Source: Syncephalastrum monosporum B8922 (lineage: Eukaryota; Mucoromycota; Mucoromycetes; Mucorales; Syncephalastraceae). Taken from it: a stretch of 64,000 nt of DNA. A program made the translations under genes and the position numbers. The stretch spans positions 124,001-188,000 of the forward strand of contig JNEN01001259.1 of assembly GCA_000697355.1 (NCBI GenBank). The letters are read 5' to 3'. Position 1 is the stretch's first letter; the number at the start of each line of letters is the position of its first letter. The notes below the pieces were generated by a model. That model had not been told where the DNA came from and ran no database searches. It worked only from the letters and a program-made list of their open reading frames with translations. Positions 10,573-22,166 of the stretch are shown here, piece by piece.

Positions 10573-12673
10573 CAAACGTACGATCAGAAATGGGGGTGAT
10601 AAGGAAAGAAGACGGGGAAGGGGAAGAACCGCAAAAAAATAAGAAAAAAGTAAAAGGAAAGAAGGAAGGAAAGGGAAAGCTTGAATGTGCCTGGATTTTC
10701 TTTTGGAAGAAATGGAAATTAATCTGTTCGTTACCCGCCTTCTTGTGTTCGGCTGGTGTTGTGTTGGAGAGTGAGAGAGAAGGGTGGATATACTTCGGAC
10801 TTTGAATCTCCCAGGATGGGGATGGGCACCCAACGTAATAGCTCATTCCAGTCCAGTGTGTACTATGCTGTTTGATGGGAAAGCTCCTTACATGTAGTAA
10901 GCTGCACGTATCCCTCTGTTCTTTTATAAATATATTCAGTCATACGACCTATTCCGTTCCTGCTCCCACCCACCCCCAATCCGTTTGTATATCGACATGG
11001 TGATATCAGAGACCGCGGAGGGCGTAGCAGTTTCCTAAAATGATACGCCCGACACTTACACAAGAAAAAGCGTGGCACATACTCTGGCGGCTGGATTTGC
11101 CTCCGAATGCAACTACACCGCTTACCATGCAGCACCCTAGGATGGGAGCATGGCTCGTCCGATAAGATCTTATGTTATGATTGAAAGCACCTGAATCCGT
11201 AATCTCGTGCCGGGATATGAATCCAAATCATGTAAAGTGATAATCTCCACTGACGATCACCCACGGAGGTCCAGCCAGTTCAGCCAGCCAGTCGCCGCGC
11301 GAAAAAACAAAAAAAAAAAGTCGCATTTGACGGCAATCCCGCCGGTGCTAAATCCCCTAATATCCATGTCCGCGAGATCGAAGTGCTATGCCCTTATTTT
11401 TATAAACTTAGATAATGGAATCAGATATGCCGATCCCATCATCTGTGTCCATGAATGTGTGGCAGCAGATGGAGTACCATCTTACCATGAAGGTTTGCAA
11501 GCCCTGAAGAAAATGCTGGCTGCCTCGAGCTATTTTTTTTTCTTCCGTTTTCAGTCCTGTTGAGATATACAATTTGACTGATTCATCTATAAATTTGCAT
11601 GACATTAGCGTACAGGCATAAACATCGCTTGGTTCGCTCTTTGATGATGTGCATCTGTAGCCAGTGTAGGAACAGAGCCAGGGACGATGATTGATTAAAC
11701 CATTATTACACAACTCGGCCGAGCCAATCGAGATGATATAGAGAAACAGCATCAAATATGGAACCAATCATGCAAGCAAATGCTTAAACGTACAGCTCAC
11801 GTGTATGCACACTATGTCTTCACCCTTCCTGCATTTTACCATATGATCACCTCGCACTATGGCTTATTCTATTAGAAAGGCAAATTCATGTATGGCAGTC
11901 ATATCAAAGAGAGCTCTCGTTACCTAACCTGTCGTTATGACTGGCATTGAGGATAGAATGCTGTTGAAAGACCTGAGTCGATGCGTTGTGATAACCTCTC
12001 TTTATGTCTGATAGTGGTTGAACATTCTGTTTCATATAGTTTACAAGCCATGGCAAGTTGCGTGCCCAGCTCCTTAAACGATAATTAACGAGATTTGTTT
12101 TCTACTCTACTGCTGCAACACAAGGGCTGCTCCATATGTTTCCATACCACGCTCTGTTTTCGACTGCTAAACTCAGTACAGCCTCCATGGCATCGACAAG
12201 GGCGGGTGGATGATTTGATCCCGATGTGCGGCACGCCACTGGGCCGCTGTATTGCCAGCGTCCCACAAAGAAAGAGAAAATTCCTGGACAGTTGCACGAG
12301 ATGATAAACCTGCAGCACGGCTATCAACCAAAATTACTGCTTGTCTCGATAATTACCATGTCTCGAGTTGGATGGTTGCACCATTTAAAAACAACAATCA
12401 TCGACTTACACATACATTGATGAGCGGCACGGTCGGTTACGCCGATCCCGGGTATTATCCTCCATGCACCACGCAGTCGTTTCATCCACCCATGCCCATG
12501 CCCCTATTATTTCGGGTTCTCGGATCATACGCGTCGTGCACCCGAGCCCTGCTCAACACATGGAGGTCATCCAAAGACCGAGAGGGATGGTTGTGTACAA
12601 TTGTATGTAAGCCAATTCTTTTTATTTGCGTCTGGGGTTATGGATGCTTGATAGGTTGTCGTGTGAGGACAGT
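10573..12673. other. Gene-poor intergenic region, about 2.1 kb
   Basis: Only short open frames without family motifs, codon bias or consistent splice structure are present on either strand, including 118-119 codon frames at 11207-11563 (+) and 11408-11767 (-). The left end is the CT/GA-rich 5' leader of the minus-strand transporter gene. I looked for tRNA B-box-like sequence and for terminal inverted repeats and saw none convincing. It could contain decayed transposon sequence or a non-coding transcript. Confidence 0.45.
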
Positions 12674-13078
12674 CTAGTGTTCACCAGCCTCAGCGTGGCC
12701 AGCCTTGGAGGTCAGGTAAGCGTGCTTCTTGTTGGCGAAGGTGTAGATCAGGTAACCGATACCGAAAGCGGTACCGACGTAGGGGACCTGGCTAGACACG
12801 CGACGAGCAGTGTTGAAAATGGCATTGTGGAGCGCACCAGCAAACGCCTTCTGCTGGTAAGGCGAGAGAATGTACGAAACAACGCCCTATTCAATAAAAA
12901 AACCAGTATAAGTACATTGGTGTTTCTGTTATCGTCATAGGATGCGTACACGCTGAGTAGGGCTACCCATATGGCCCCACCTAGAATAAACAGAAATTGT
13001 AATGAGCGATCGACCCTTTTTGCTACGAGATGCGCTTGCTTACCAGCCCATGTAAGTCTTTCCTCCGGCGCCACCCAT
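12674..13078 (-). CDS. QCR8: Cytochrome bc1 complex subunit 8 (Qcr8)
   Basis: Small single-TM subunit of ubiquinol-cytochrome c reductase (complex III) in the inner mitochondrial membrane, next to cytochrome b. Exons (minus): 13044-13078, 12950-12980, 12674-12886; 92 residues, the usual size. The two small exons encode MGGAGGKTYMGWWGHMGS, the diagnostic N-terminus of fungal Qcr8. Exon 3 gives VVSYILSPYQQKAFAGALH and FNTARRVSSQVPYV, then the membrane segment and NKKHAYLTSKAGHAEA at the end. The 31-base middle exon is set by frame and by conservation of the WWGHMG motif across the junctions. Confidence 0.93.
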
Positions 13079-13945
13079 GTTTATTCTAAAAGAAATATAT
13101 GTCGAATAAGCGTTTGCTCGTGTGTTGCTCGACTACCGCAGACATGCCTTGAATTGGTACTTTGAAGAGTAGGGGGATAACGATTCAACCGGGGAAAACA
13201 AAACAAGCCGACAAGGACGTGACTTGGACGGAGATTGAATATGCCCCGGCAACAAATTGGGCGCGTCGCCTCGGGAGGCGGGTCGGGACCTGCAGCGAAA
13301 GTTGAGTCCCTTTATTTCAATGTCATTGTCTCGCAAACTATTCTAGGTCTGATCAAGAGCAAAATAGAATCTAAAGATACACTGCAAAAATTGTAGGTGT
13401 ACTGATAGAAGCATAGTGTACGACAAAGACAGACCTTCTTGGATTTTTTATTTAACTACGTTATTATAGTACCGGCTCTATCAATAGACACTGATCAGTG
13501 GCTACCGTACGCGGTGAACCACAATGCAGCGGTAAAATGCAGATCTCGATCGGCTCTTTGGAATGAAATAGAGTGTAACATTGGCGGCATAGCCAGTCTA
13601 TTTTGTTTAAAACACACTAACTGGCTACGGTGGGTCACAGAGCGCGCCGGTCGAACGAGGTAGCCATCCATACATTGGCAAAGTGGGGTATATGGTATGC
13701 AAGAAGCCATGGCTGCTGCGCAGTCAAACATGACAGTCTTTGAGATAGCTTCATGATATAAATGTACATGTGATTGACGGGACATGGAGGAATGGGCGGG
13801 CTCTATAGGTCATATGGACCTACGCATACAATATTGAGGATCAGCTCACCATGCAAAGGCCGATGTTATATCTTATTACCAGCTTGTTGATCATGGATCG
13901 TCCGTTCATCTTTCTGGTTCCATGCAAGGGTATCCATCGATCCGG
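13079..13945. other. Intergenic region upstream of QCR8
   Basis: About 870 bases between the QCR8 start and the stop of the next minus-strand gene. It holds only short frames without recognisable motifs. The part nearest 13079 must include the QCR8 promoter; the rest shows nothing I can name. Confidence 0.4.
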
Positions 13946-14984
13946 TTATCGCGCCGTCTTTCTCCTGGAAGAAGACGTTCCTTCTGCGCGATCGGGTAAA
14001 CTTCGTTTGCTCCTGAGTCGCCCTCCCACTGCCAAGTCGTGGTCGTAGAGCCGAGATGGTGAGGCAGACCGGCGGCTTGAAGGTTTCTCATGAGCGGGTT
14101 CACGTTTTGGCGAGGTGGCTGGGACGACAAGGGGTATCGGGAAACGCTTTCGATGGTGCGGTACGTGTTGCTTTTTCTGGGACAATGTTTCTTGGGACGA
14201 ACGCAGATGTGTAGGTGGTGAGAGAGAAGATGCGCTGGAGACAGCCGAGAGTTCTGGAGAAGGTAGGCCGGAGTCGATGCTTCGTGATGTCACGTAAGCT
14301 ACGAGTGCTTGGGTCAATTTGAGCATGACAGACGACTCGCTGTGCGAAAGGGGTGGCAGCGCGTTTGTTCTGCATCATGAAGTGATTGATTAGGAACTAT
14401 ATATTTATTTCATGCAAAGTTACCTGTCCATTTGAGTATCATTGGATCCATTCTCCGCAAGTGTTCGTGCTAAATGATACAAGGAGTCTGCACTGGAAAG
14501 ACTGGGGTCACGCGAGAGTTGTTCCAGGAAGTCTGCGATTATCTCATTTGTGCTCTACAGGACCGTTTTAAAAGCATGTTCTCATTTGAATAACTCTTTT
14601 TGCTTACCGATCCCCTCAGTTGGAGTGGGTGTTTGTGTGAATGAGAAGGAGAACCTTGTTGGATGGCGTCAAGCATCGTGTCTTGTTGCATCTCCTGGTT
14701 ACCCGCCATGGTATCACGGCTACCGGCATTTTGCGAAAAGAACTAGAGTGAAGAATGCATGAGATCTCATGACTAATCTGTCGTTGTCTGCGTGCCTGAG
14801 TCAAGGAAGGTTGTATGTAAGCTGTGCGTGCATGGCGCTTTGCCCGCCTTTGCTGCGCAGGACGTCGGCTGGAAGAAGACGTGGGAGGAAGGTGTCGTAA
14901 TGCGTCGGTGAGATCAGGATGGGCATCGACAGTGACATCCACAGGGCACAGCTCAAGAGCCTTAAGCTTGATTGTCCTGTACAT
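13946..14984 (-). CDS. Predicted spliced gene of unknown function
   Basis: Not recognised. A consistent model is exons (minus) 14796-14984, 14608-14742, 14424-14554, 13946-14369, giving 292 residues. The N-terminus is MYRTIKLKALELCPVDV followed by a Ser/Arg/Gln-rich basic stretch; the middle has a helical segment STNEIIADFLEQLSRD then SADSLYHLARTLAENG; the last 140 residues are Ser/Arg/Pro-rich and basic, suggesting a disordered nuclear-type tail. The first intron requires a GC donor (after CAG at 14796). The other junctions have normal GT-AG sites. An acceptor-like TTTTCAG directly upstream of the ATG suggests a 5' leader intron. The gene follows the GPCR gene on the same strand. The presence of a gene is likely; the exact start and first junction are uncertain. 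Confidence 0.45.
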
Positions 14985-15339
14985 TGTTTCCTGAAAAGAA
15001 AGAGAAAACAATAGAACAATAGAGTGAAGCAGAAGAAACTTTGAATTGTGCGCGCACGCGCGCCCTGTAAAAATGGTCAGCGCGCCACGCGATTTTTGGC
15101 GTAGCACTGTTCATTTCCTAATTTGGATTTCTGCGGGCCCACGATTCAGCGAATTGTTGTTATATCGGTGGGAACTCTTCTTGTCCTTAATATATGCTAG
15201 TGTTTTATAGATAAATATGTAGATGCTATATAGTGTAGGTACATGCGTTTGTATAATAAAATACTACAAACGAATTGAAGAAGAAAGTGGGTATACACAG
15301 ATGAGTATGCGGGGAGCCGACACATTTATATACAAACTT

Positions 15340-18300
15340 TTAGCCTGAGACAGGCTGCTTTTCATTGAACCATGCAGCCCAACGCTGCAGTTCTTCTTTG
15401 TTCTCAACTTGCAAGAGCAGGTCATGGGCCTGAGCACCGTGGACTTTGAGGACATGTCCTTCTTCTGCATTTGCGATTGTCGCGTGCGTGTAAGGAAAAA
15501 CACGCCCTCGATGTGATTTTTCCTGCAAAGATACATGAACATCAGTACTTCCCCGCGGTATTTACACTATATAGCTTACTGAGACAAAAGAAAAATAGCG
15601 ACTATGAGGCAGGAGGATGATACGCTTCATGTCCCACGTGGCATAATACGGAAAATAACGAAAAATATACTGCACTGGGAGACGGCACTAGAAGAATAGT
15701 AAGTCAGTATTTCCTAATTGTGGCCCTCATCACTTTCTTTACTTACTTCATGTACCTCCATGTTTTCAGTACCACTGTCACCCTCCAGACTCTCATCGTT
15801 GATCCTGTTGTGGCTCAATCGAATCCGCCGATAGACCGGGCCAGAGGGGTGTCGCTGGCTATCCTGTCGCCATACGTTTATTTCATGCGGATTTCTATCA
15901 GGGCTACCGGACGCGCTTCTAGGCGAGTCGGACTGCAGACCGCTCAAGTTGCCTGTCGCTATCATATGGTTGATGCTCATCAACGAGGACTGTTGCTGGT
16001 GCTGGTCGTCCGTGTCGATATGAGTGTGACTTGTCGCTTTGGAGGCACTATGGTCGACAATACCGGAAGACCGCTTGAGTAGCGCATGAAGCTTTGGTAA
16101 GAAGAGTAAGAGCAGAGACACAGTGCTTCCCCAAACAATCAGCGCTGCTGTAAGAAAATGTCGGGTGAAATAATCGGAGGTAGGTGTATTGAAGACGATA
16201 AAGCCGATCAGGGATGAGAAGAAGATATTGCTTCAAAAGTGTTCATATATATGAGTCATACTAGTCTATATATACAGTATCTCAGCAACTTACTATGTTG
16301 TCAAATGAAGCTGTTTTGCTTCGGAGAACATGGATTCTTGCGCAACCACCCGTAGAGAACGTGTTCTTAACGAGAGCACCATGCCACAAGCAATCATGCT
16401 TGCGGATATCAAGGTAACAAATGCGTTAAGTGCGACGTTGCCATTTCCAGTGTAGTCGCATTGAATAAAGTAGTCCCCACTTGTTACTGGTATGGTCGAA
16501 AAATTCACCGTGGTGACGGAAAGCCATGTCGCGAGGAGAATCTTATCAATAGACGTCTGAGTAAAATCCAAGATAGAGCGTGATAAGATAACAACTTACG
16601 GCTATGCTTGTAAAAGCAAAGACTGTTGTGCGGAGCAAAGTCTTGTCCGATATGTAGCATCGGTATTGGATGTATATGTTTTGGTTAATATGATGAAGAG
16701 TAAGTAATTTTGCAATAATGTTTCTAATGAAAAAGAAAAAAGAGTTTATGTGAGCCTCTTCCACACTGTCTAGGAGTCAAGCCTTACATCATAACAGTGC
16801 CAATGCCAAGATGTAACGTAATGGGTATAATATAGCAATCGGCACGGGAGCGGTCTACAATGAAGAAAAATGCGGTGCTATATGTCAAGCAGAATCCCGC
16901 GATTTCCAGCAAGCAGGACACAAAGCTGGATAGGAATAATCTCAGAGGTGGGGCATATAAAACGGGTCATACACTACCTTGCCGCCTTTACGACAGGATG
17001 GTTCCGTTTCGCGACTATCGCCACGGCAGACAAAAGCGCGATCAGCGCTCCAAATGAAAGAAAAGTAAGAATAGCGATGCAAATGACCGTCGCATATCCG
17101 GAGGCATCTGGGATTGTGCTAAATTCGTCGTTCGGTGGCTAAGGAGAAATTATTCATGTAAACATAGCATGCCCTGGATCAGTTGCACGATAGTCTACCC
17201 GGTAGATCTCGCCATGATACAGCGGAGGTGCTGTCAGTGTGAGAGTTCCATTGAATATTGTCCCTATCAGCTGCGGTATGCCGTCTTCGTAATTGTACAG
17301 GTCAAAGTTGCTTATGGTCGTGTCAATAATGAGCATCACACGACTCCTTCCAATATCTGCTCACCCTTGAACTCTATCTCCATTTTGGTTCAGGGTTATT
17401 TTGCCGTTGGGTCCAATATATCCAGTGCTGAATGTAGGTGGCATCATTTGGTGCCCCAGACGGCCACTTGCCAGTCTTTCGAGCGCCTGTGTTACATTTG
17501 TGGAATTGTGGACGACGTTCTGGAAGCCCCTCGCCATCACCATCATGCACGAGTACGCGAGACTAAAAGGATACCCAAGAATGGTCGTCAAATTACGGGT
17601 ACGAGAGAGCAGACAAAAATCAGAATATCTCTCGGGTATACACATACCCATCATTTAACGTGACTTCTTGGCCTGCATAAGGATATCTAGATTCATCCTT
17701 ATTGTAAGTAACGGCAAAAAAATCCAATTGCCAGCGCTTACTCACAAGCTCGAGTTTAGCTGTGCCCACGTTGCCCGAAAGGTTTCGTATGGTGGGTATC
17801 CAGTTAGATTGCTGGTTACGGCGAAGCTAAAGATTCCCCCGTCAAATGTCTCTCGGTATACTATATCTTCCATTCGACTGGATTTCCATGCTAGGTACTC
17901 GATCGGTGACACAGTGGAATTGCTGGCTTCTAACGCAAAGGCACTGGTAATATGGGCTTCTGGATACAGAGGCATTGTATCCATGGATGTCTCATTGGAT
18001 GTCTGCTGCTGCTGTGATTGATTGAAGCCTGTTCTGCGCTGCAGAAGCACATCGTTGAACGTATCCACCGCCTGGAGCATGTCATCTTTGTCGAGAGGCC
18101 CGAGGACAATCCATGCATGGTCGTTATCAATGTGGCCAGCATCTGCTGCAGCCATAAAGGCAAAAGCAAGTGCGTCGCTCTTGGCAGCAAGTAGAACAAT
18201 ATGGTGCTCGTTTGCATAAAAGTCATGTACTTTGGCCATCGTCTCTTCGAACGTGTCAGCTTCGGTATAAAATCCCGCAAAGTGATCGACAATGACTCCG

Positions 18301-19218
18301 CTCGCCTTGGCTTTCAGCATGGTGTATTGAAACACTAAAGGACTCAATTAGTATCGTCACCTTTTTCTATCAGATGGCATATGGAATGACCGATACATAG
18401 ATATACTTACGTGGATCTCCATAGTTATCATCCGAGTAGAGAATAGAAACGTGGTGCCATCCCTGGCTCTTGATGAAACTGAAGCCAGCATCTGCATAAA
18501 GCAGCGGTGTCTGTATTGTACGAAAAAAATAGTCATGTTGCGTTTGATCAGATAATGACGCTGCCGATCCACTGTTAGTTCATTTTCTGTCCTCGGATCT
18601 ATCATCTCTTGCAATTTGCTTATTGTGAACATTACTTGCAACGCTCGAGAAGGAACATTGTGGCACTTTCAAGGTGCTCGTAATCAGAGCCGAGAGAGAT
18701 GTCCAGGACGATGAGATATCACCAATCACGCCCACGACACCTTTGTGAACAACAAGGTCAAGCGCTGCGATGACGGCTTGCGTGACAGCTTCTTGGCCAT
18801 TGAGGCTATCTTTTAGGAAGGAATCCTTTTCAATCAGCGTGATGTACGCGCCTGGCAACTGGTTCTGCGTGTTAATTTGCGCAGCAGCCAGACGTACAGC
18901 GGATGTGCCGCTGGACAAACAAAAGAGAGAGAGATCGTAGTTAGGCTCCTATAATTCATGCTTGGCACAATCGCAAGTGTCGGACCTGAGTGTTAATTCC
19001 GTCGTGTATGCGCTGGCATTTTGATGGTATGGCAGCAAGACGCCCACTTTGATCTCGACGGCATTGGGTGGCGGGTAGCGCGGTGTGAGGTACGTGGATC
19101 CATTTTGACGACTGACGGTGAACGTATAGTTGTTGACGCTGTCAAAATAGGTCGTGTTGCTGCCGATATTGTTGTTATTGGTGTCATCGTCGTCGACCGC
19201 GTCGTGCGCGAGTGACAT
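15340..19218 (-). CDS. Class C (GABA-B-like) GPCR with C-terminal PH-like module
   Basis: Predicted plasma-membrane receptor with a bilobed ligand-binding ectodomain and seven TMs. Exons (minus): 18986-19218, 18636-18910, 18411-18560, 17746-18334, 17648-17686, 17365-17562, 17199-17310, 16978-17138, 16788-16925, 16600-16723, 16294-16556, 15747-16230, 15580-15687, 15340-15522; 1018 residues. The ectodomain (about 55-540) has the periplasmic-binding fold of ANF receptors: VKVGVLLPYH-type start, GTSAVRLAAAQIN, GVVGVIGDISSSW, SDQTQHDYFFRT, GWHHVSILYSDDNYGD, later FNGTLTLTAPP. TM1 (ICIAILTFLSFGALIALL) is followed by KRNHPVVKAAR, then CLLEIAGFCLTYSTA and a TM6-TM7 block ending LLLLFLPKLHAL, as in family 3 GPCRs. 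Residues about 923-1018 look like part of a PH domain, with a final helix ENKEELQRWAAWFNE. The N-terminus MSLAHDAVDDDD lacks a signal peptide; an in-frame ATG at 19425 would add 69 residues including a hydrophobic stretch. Confidence 0.88.
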
Positions 19219-19789
19219 GGTGTGAAAAAGGGGAACGAAGGAAAGAGAGAATGTGAGGAGAGCAGGCAAAGAGAAAATAGAAAAAGAAAAGAGGAAGGGG
19301 GCACCTAGATCACATGGATTAAAGTGCGGCAAGCTTCTAATACATAATAAGAAGCTTAGGCATGCAGACTCTGAGCGAAAGGGGTCTCTTTTGTTGATGT
19401 CACTCGCAGAAGACAGCACCTGCATATCGCGATCTTCCAAAAATTTTGTGGGTGACACTGGGTTATTGCTACATGGATACAGAAATTGCAAAAATGCACA
19501 CTGGTCTGGAGAGACTATATACCACGTTAATCCGGCTATGCAGCGTGCTTTGCCTAAAGATGGTTTCTGCCAAGTACGTCGTTGTGGACATTACTCATTA
19601 TCAGGTACGCACGGTCACTCAAGTAGAAGAAACAGCTATATATAAGCACAGTAATGATCCACTGGGTACGTACACGGTACGTATTGGCGCTGCAGACATC
19701 TTTTCTAATTACATGTGTGCTTGCATGCATAAGCCATACTCTCGGCTTGGTGTGATACATGTATGCACTCAAAACATGGCCATTGCTCC

Positions 19790-19826
<37 letters not shown>

Positions 19827-21653
19827 TGAGGAATCACGTGTTGAACAATTTTTCAACTGGCTCAGCAAATATACATACAGGTTACGTATCATCGGTGATC
19901 ACCGATAAGCTTATACCGAGGTATGGGGCAGATAGGGAAAGTCATTGGTTGGACTGGAAAGCTCCCTTGCGTTTTGGTTTAATTTGGTACTTGAGCACAA
20001 GATAGAAAACTCTATATTTTTCTCAAGTGAATTGCGTGTGCTGGAAAACGGTCGAGGAAAAGAATACTACGTGAAATCGTTTAATTAGCAGCCTTTGCAT
20101 CTTTCCAATCACCATCCTATTGTCTCCTAAGACCTTACGGAATTATAATAATTCTTCTCTATATAGTAGTAAGATAACTTGTACTTCACCTCAACATGAA
20201 GCATTTATGCTTATCGCTTTAGGATAGATGGTGGTACGAATCATATTCAGGAACAGCGCAAATACCTGTGACGTACGCGTTCGAAAAGTATTGCCGATGT
20301 GTATGAATGCGAAACTTGTTATAGGGTCAAAGAAAACGGGAAGTTAACCCCTTAGCACCATACTTACACGTGTATCTGGCGCAAAAATATGTTCACGTAT
20401 TCAAAGCGTTCGTCTGCGCTGATTATTTGAGCAATTTTACAGATGGTCCGGCTCGGCCCTCTCAGTGGCAAGAATCGGCGCCCCGAACCTTCCATGAGAA
20501 AAAAAAAGGGCATGTCTTTTTTTGGGTTAGATGGAGCAAATTCAACGAAGACTGTCGATGCAGAGAGAAAAACGGATTGCAGCGTGTGTTGTACTCGCAC
20601 GACCTGAACCAATGACCTTTGGAAATCAAAACACAGCATGATAAAATAATGCCTCTTTTCATGTTGCCCCCCTTTTCCCCAGCGAGAAGAGGGAGACAGA
20701 GAAGAGGACACGGACCAACTTGCTATGGCAAACGAAAATGGCTGGAGACGGTTCCGGGACCTCCAACTGGTTTATTCCGTGTTCATGTGTAACCCGCTCT
20801 CGATCTCAGTTAGCTTGCCACCGGAATTGGAAGCCGTTATGTAAGGTTTGTGCCAGCATCTGCGCTGAGCTTGGGCTGACAATCAAAAATTTTGAGTGAG
20901 GAAAGGAACGCGTGAATAGATGTGCGTCTTTTTTTTTTTCAGTCGCTTGTGTGTGAATGTCGTATGCAAGCTCTCCAGAGCATTTTTTCCGCTCGCCCTG
21001 GAAAAGGCGATGGGTGAGGTAATGTTTGCTTTCAGGTTACACGTACGCGAGCAAATAGAGCACGCACCCACGCGTCGACCTCCTCCTCTGAGTCCACTCC
21101 TCTCTCCTCTTTGGCGTCTGCATGTGTGTGGAGAAAGTGTAGGGCTCTGAGTCAGATTCTCTTTTCGCATGTGCAGCTTTAATTTTTTAGGATTTGAAAT
21201 AGAGATGCACTAAAACGGGCGGGAAGAAGCTTGGTTGGTTGGCGCAGGTGTCCATTTTTTTTGTATCGATAACAATATGTCTCTCACGCAAATGAGAGCG
21301 CGAGAGCGAATTTCCGATCTGCATTTTACCTTTTTTTTCTCCTTGCTTCTGTGTGTGTTCATGTATGGTTTCAAGGTACGAAAAGCAAAAAGAATCCATG
21401 ATTCCTTTTTATAGTTGGTTCCATCAGAGCGGCTTTTCTCTTTTAGACATACTACCCCACACTTCACCCCTCTGCCAGGAACAAAGTGGTCTCTATTGAA
21501 AAAGGAAAGAGCGAGAAGATGATGCAAAATCGGGCTGGTTTTTGGTTTTTACATACATATACAGATCATAGAGGGTGTTTTTTTTTTAAATGGTATGGTA
21601 CTCATGGGAAGGGAAGGGGAATTCGATGGGTTTCAATGCGGGGTATTGTTTTG
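19219..21653. other. Gene-poor region, about 2.4 kb, upstream of the GPCR
   Basis: The right side of the GPCR start is CT-rich on the coding strand and probably holds its 5' leader or a missed first exon (in-frame ATG at 19425). Beyond that I find only short, unconvincing frames, some overlapping on both strands (for example 20364-20711 minus), and a trinucleotide repeat at about 19791-19823. No tRNA or transposon ends were recognised. Confidence 0.45.
19791..19823. repeat. (CTG)n trinucleotide microsatellite
   Basis: About eleven nearly perfect CTG units ending in CTGTTG. They lie between genes, so the Leu/Ala/Gln runs in the overlapping frames are artefacts of the repeat. Confidence 0.85.
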
Positions 21654-22166
21654 TTATGGTTTGTGCTGTGCTGCTGCTGCTGTTGTCATCATCACCGTAT
21701 GGGGTATCGTCATTTTGTTGTGTGTGACATGACTGCTTCGCGTTATGCACTCGTGTAAGTCGAGTTTGGGAGGTGATGCGGCGCAGGCCGTGATGGCTGT
21801 CAAGGCAGGCGAAGTACGAGACGAAGTCGAAGGGGAGGGGTTCACTGTGTAGGATAGCGAAGGCGGTAATGATGGCGATGTCGTGGGTGTATTAGTAGAA
21901 GAATTCGCACCACTAGAACTGGTAGTGGAACTGGTACTTTTTGAGTACGGTCGGGGGAAATCCGTGAATTCTTGGTAGGTATAGCCAAGGAGAGGATGAT
22001 TCCGGAGAGCGTCGGCGCGCAAGCATTGTTCGCTGCAATAAAGCGAATCCTGTATTACCGTATGGATGAGATATTCTATTCTTGATGGCTATTGATAAAG
22101 TTGGGCACTTACAGAAAATGCACTGACGGCATTGTCACAGTAGGTGCACCAGTTGAGATCACTCAT
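21654..22166 (-). CDS. ECL1: Ecl1-type small zinc-binding lifespan regulator
   Basis: Ecl1-family proteins are short fungal zinc-binding proteins that extend chronological lifespan and act in starvation responses. Exons (minus): 22113-22166 and 21654-22049; 149 residues. The N-terminus MSDLNWCTYCDNAVSAF and DSLYCSEQCLRADALR give the family pattern, with cysteines at residues 7, 10, 23 and 27, split by the intron exactly between the two halves. A short aromatic segment (HPLLGYTYQEFTDFPRPY) follows. The remaining ~95 residues are Ser/Thr/Pro-rich and probably disordered, and the frame could stop being real before its formal end near 21654 if a further intron exists. The family call rests on the cysteine spacing and the LYCSxxC motif. 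Confidence 0.78.

Noticed and set aside
11207..11767. Two overlapping 118-119 codon frames on opposite strands
   Set aside because: They overlap each other, lack motifs, and one contains a poly-Lys/poly-Phe run from an A-tract.
19446..19892. Frames with poly-Leu or poly-Gln ends near 19.8 kb
   Set aside because: The runs come from the CTG microsatellite; the rest of each frame has no features.
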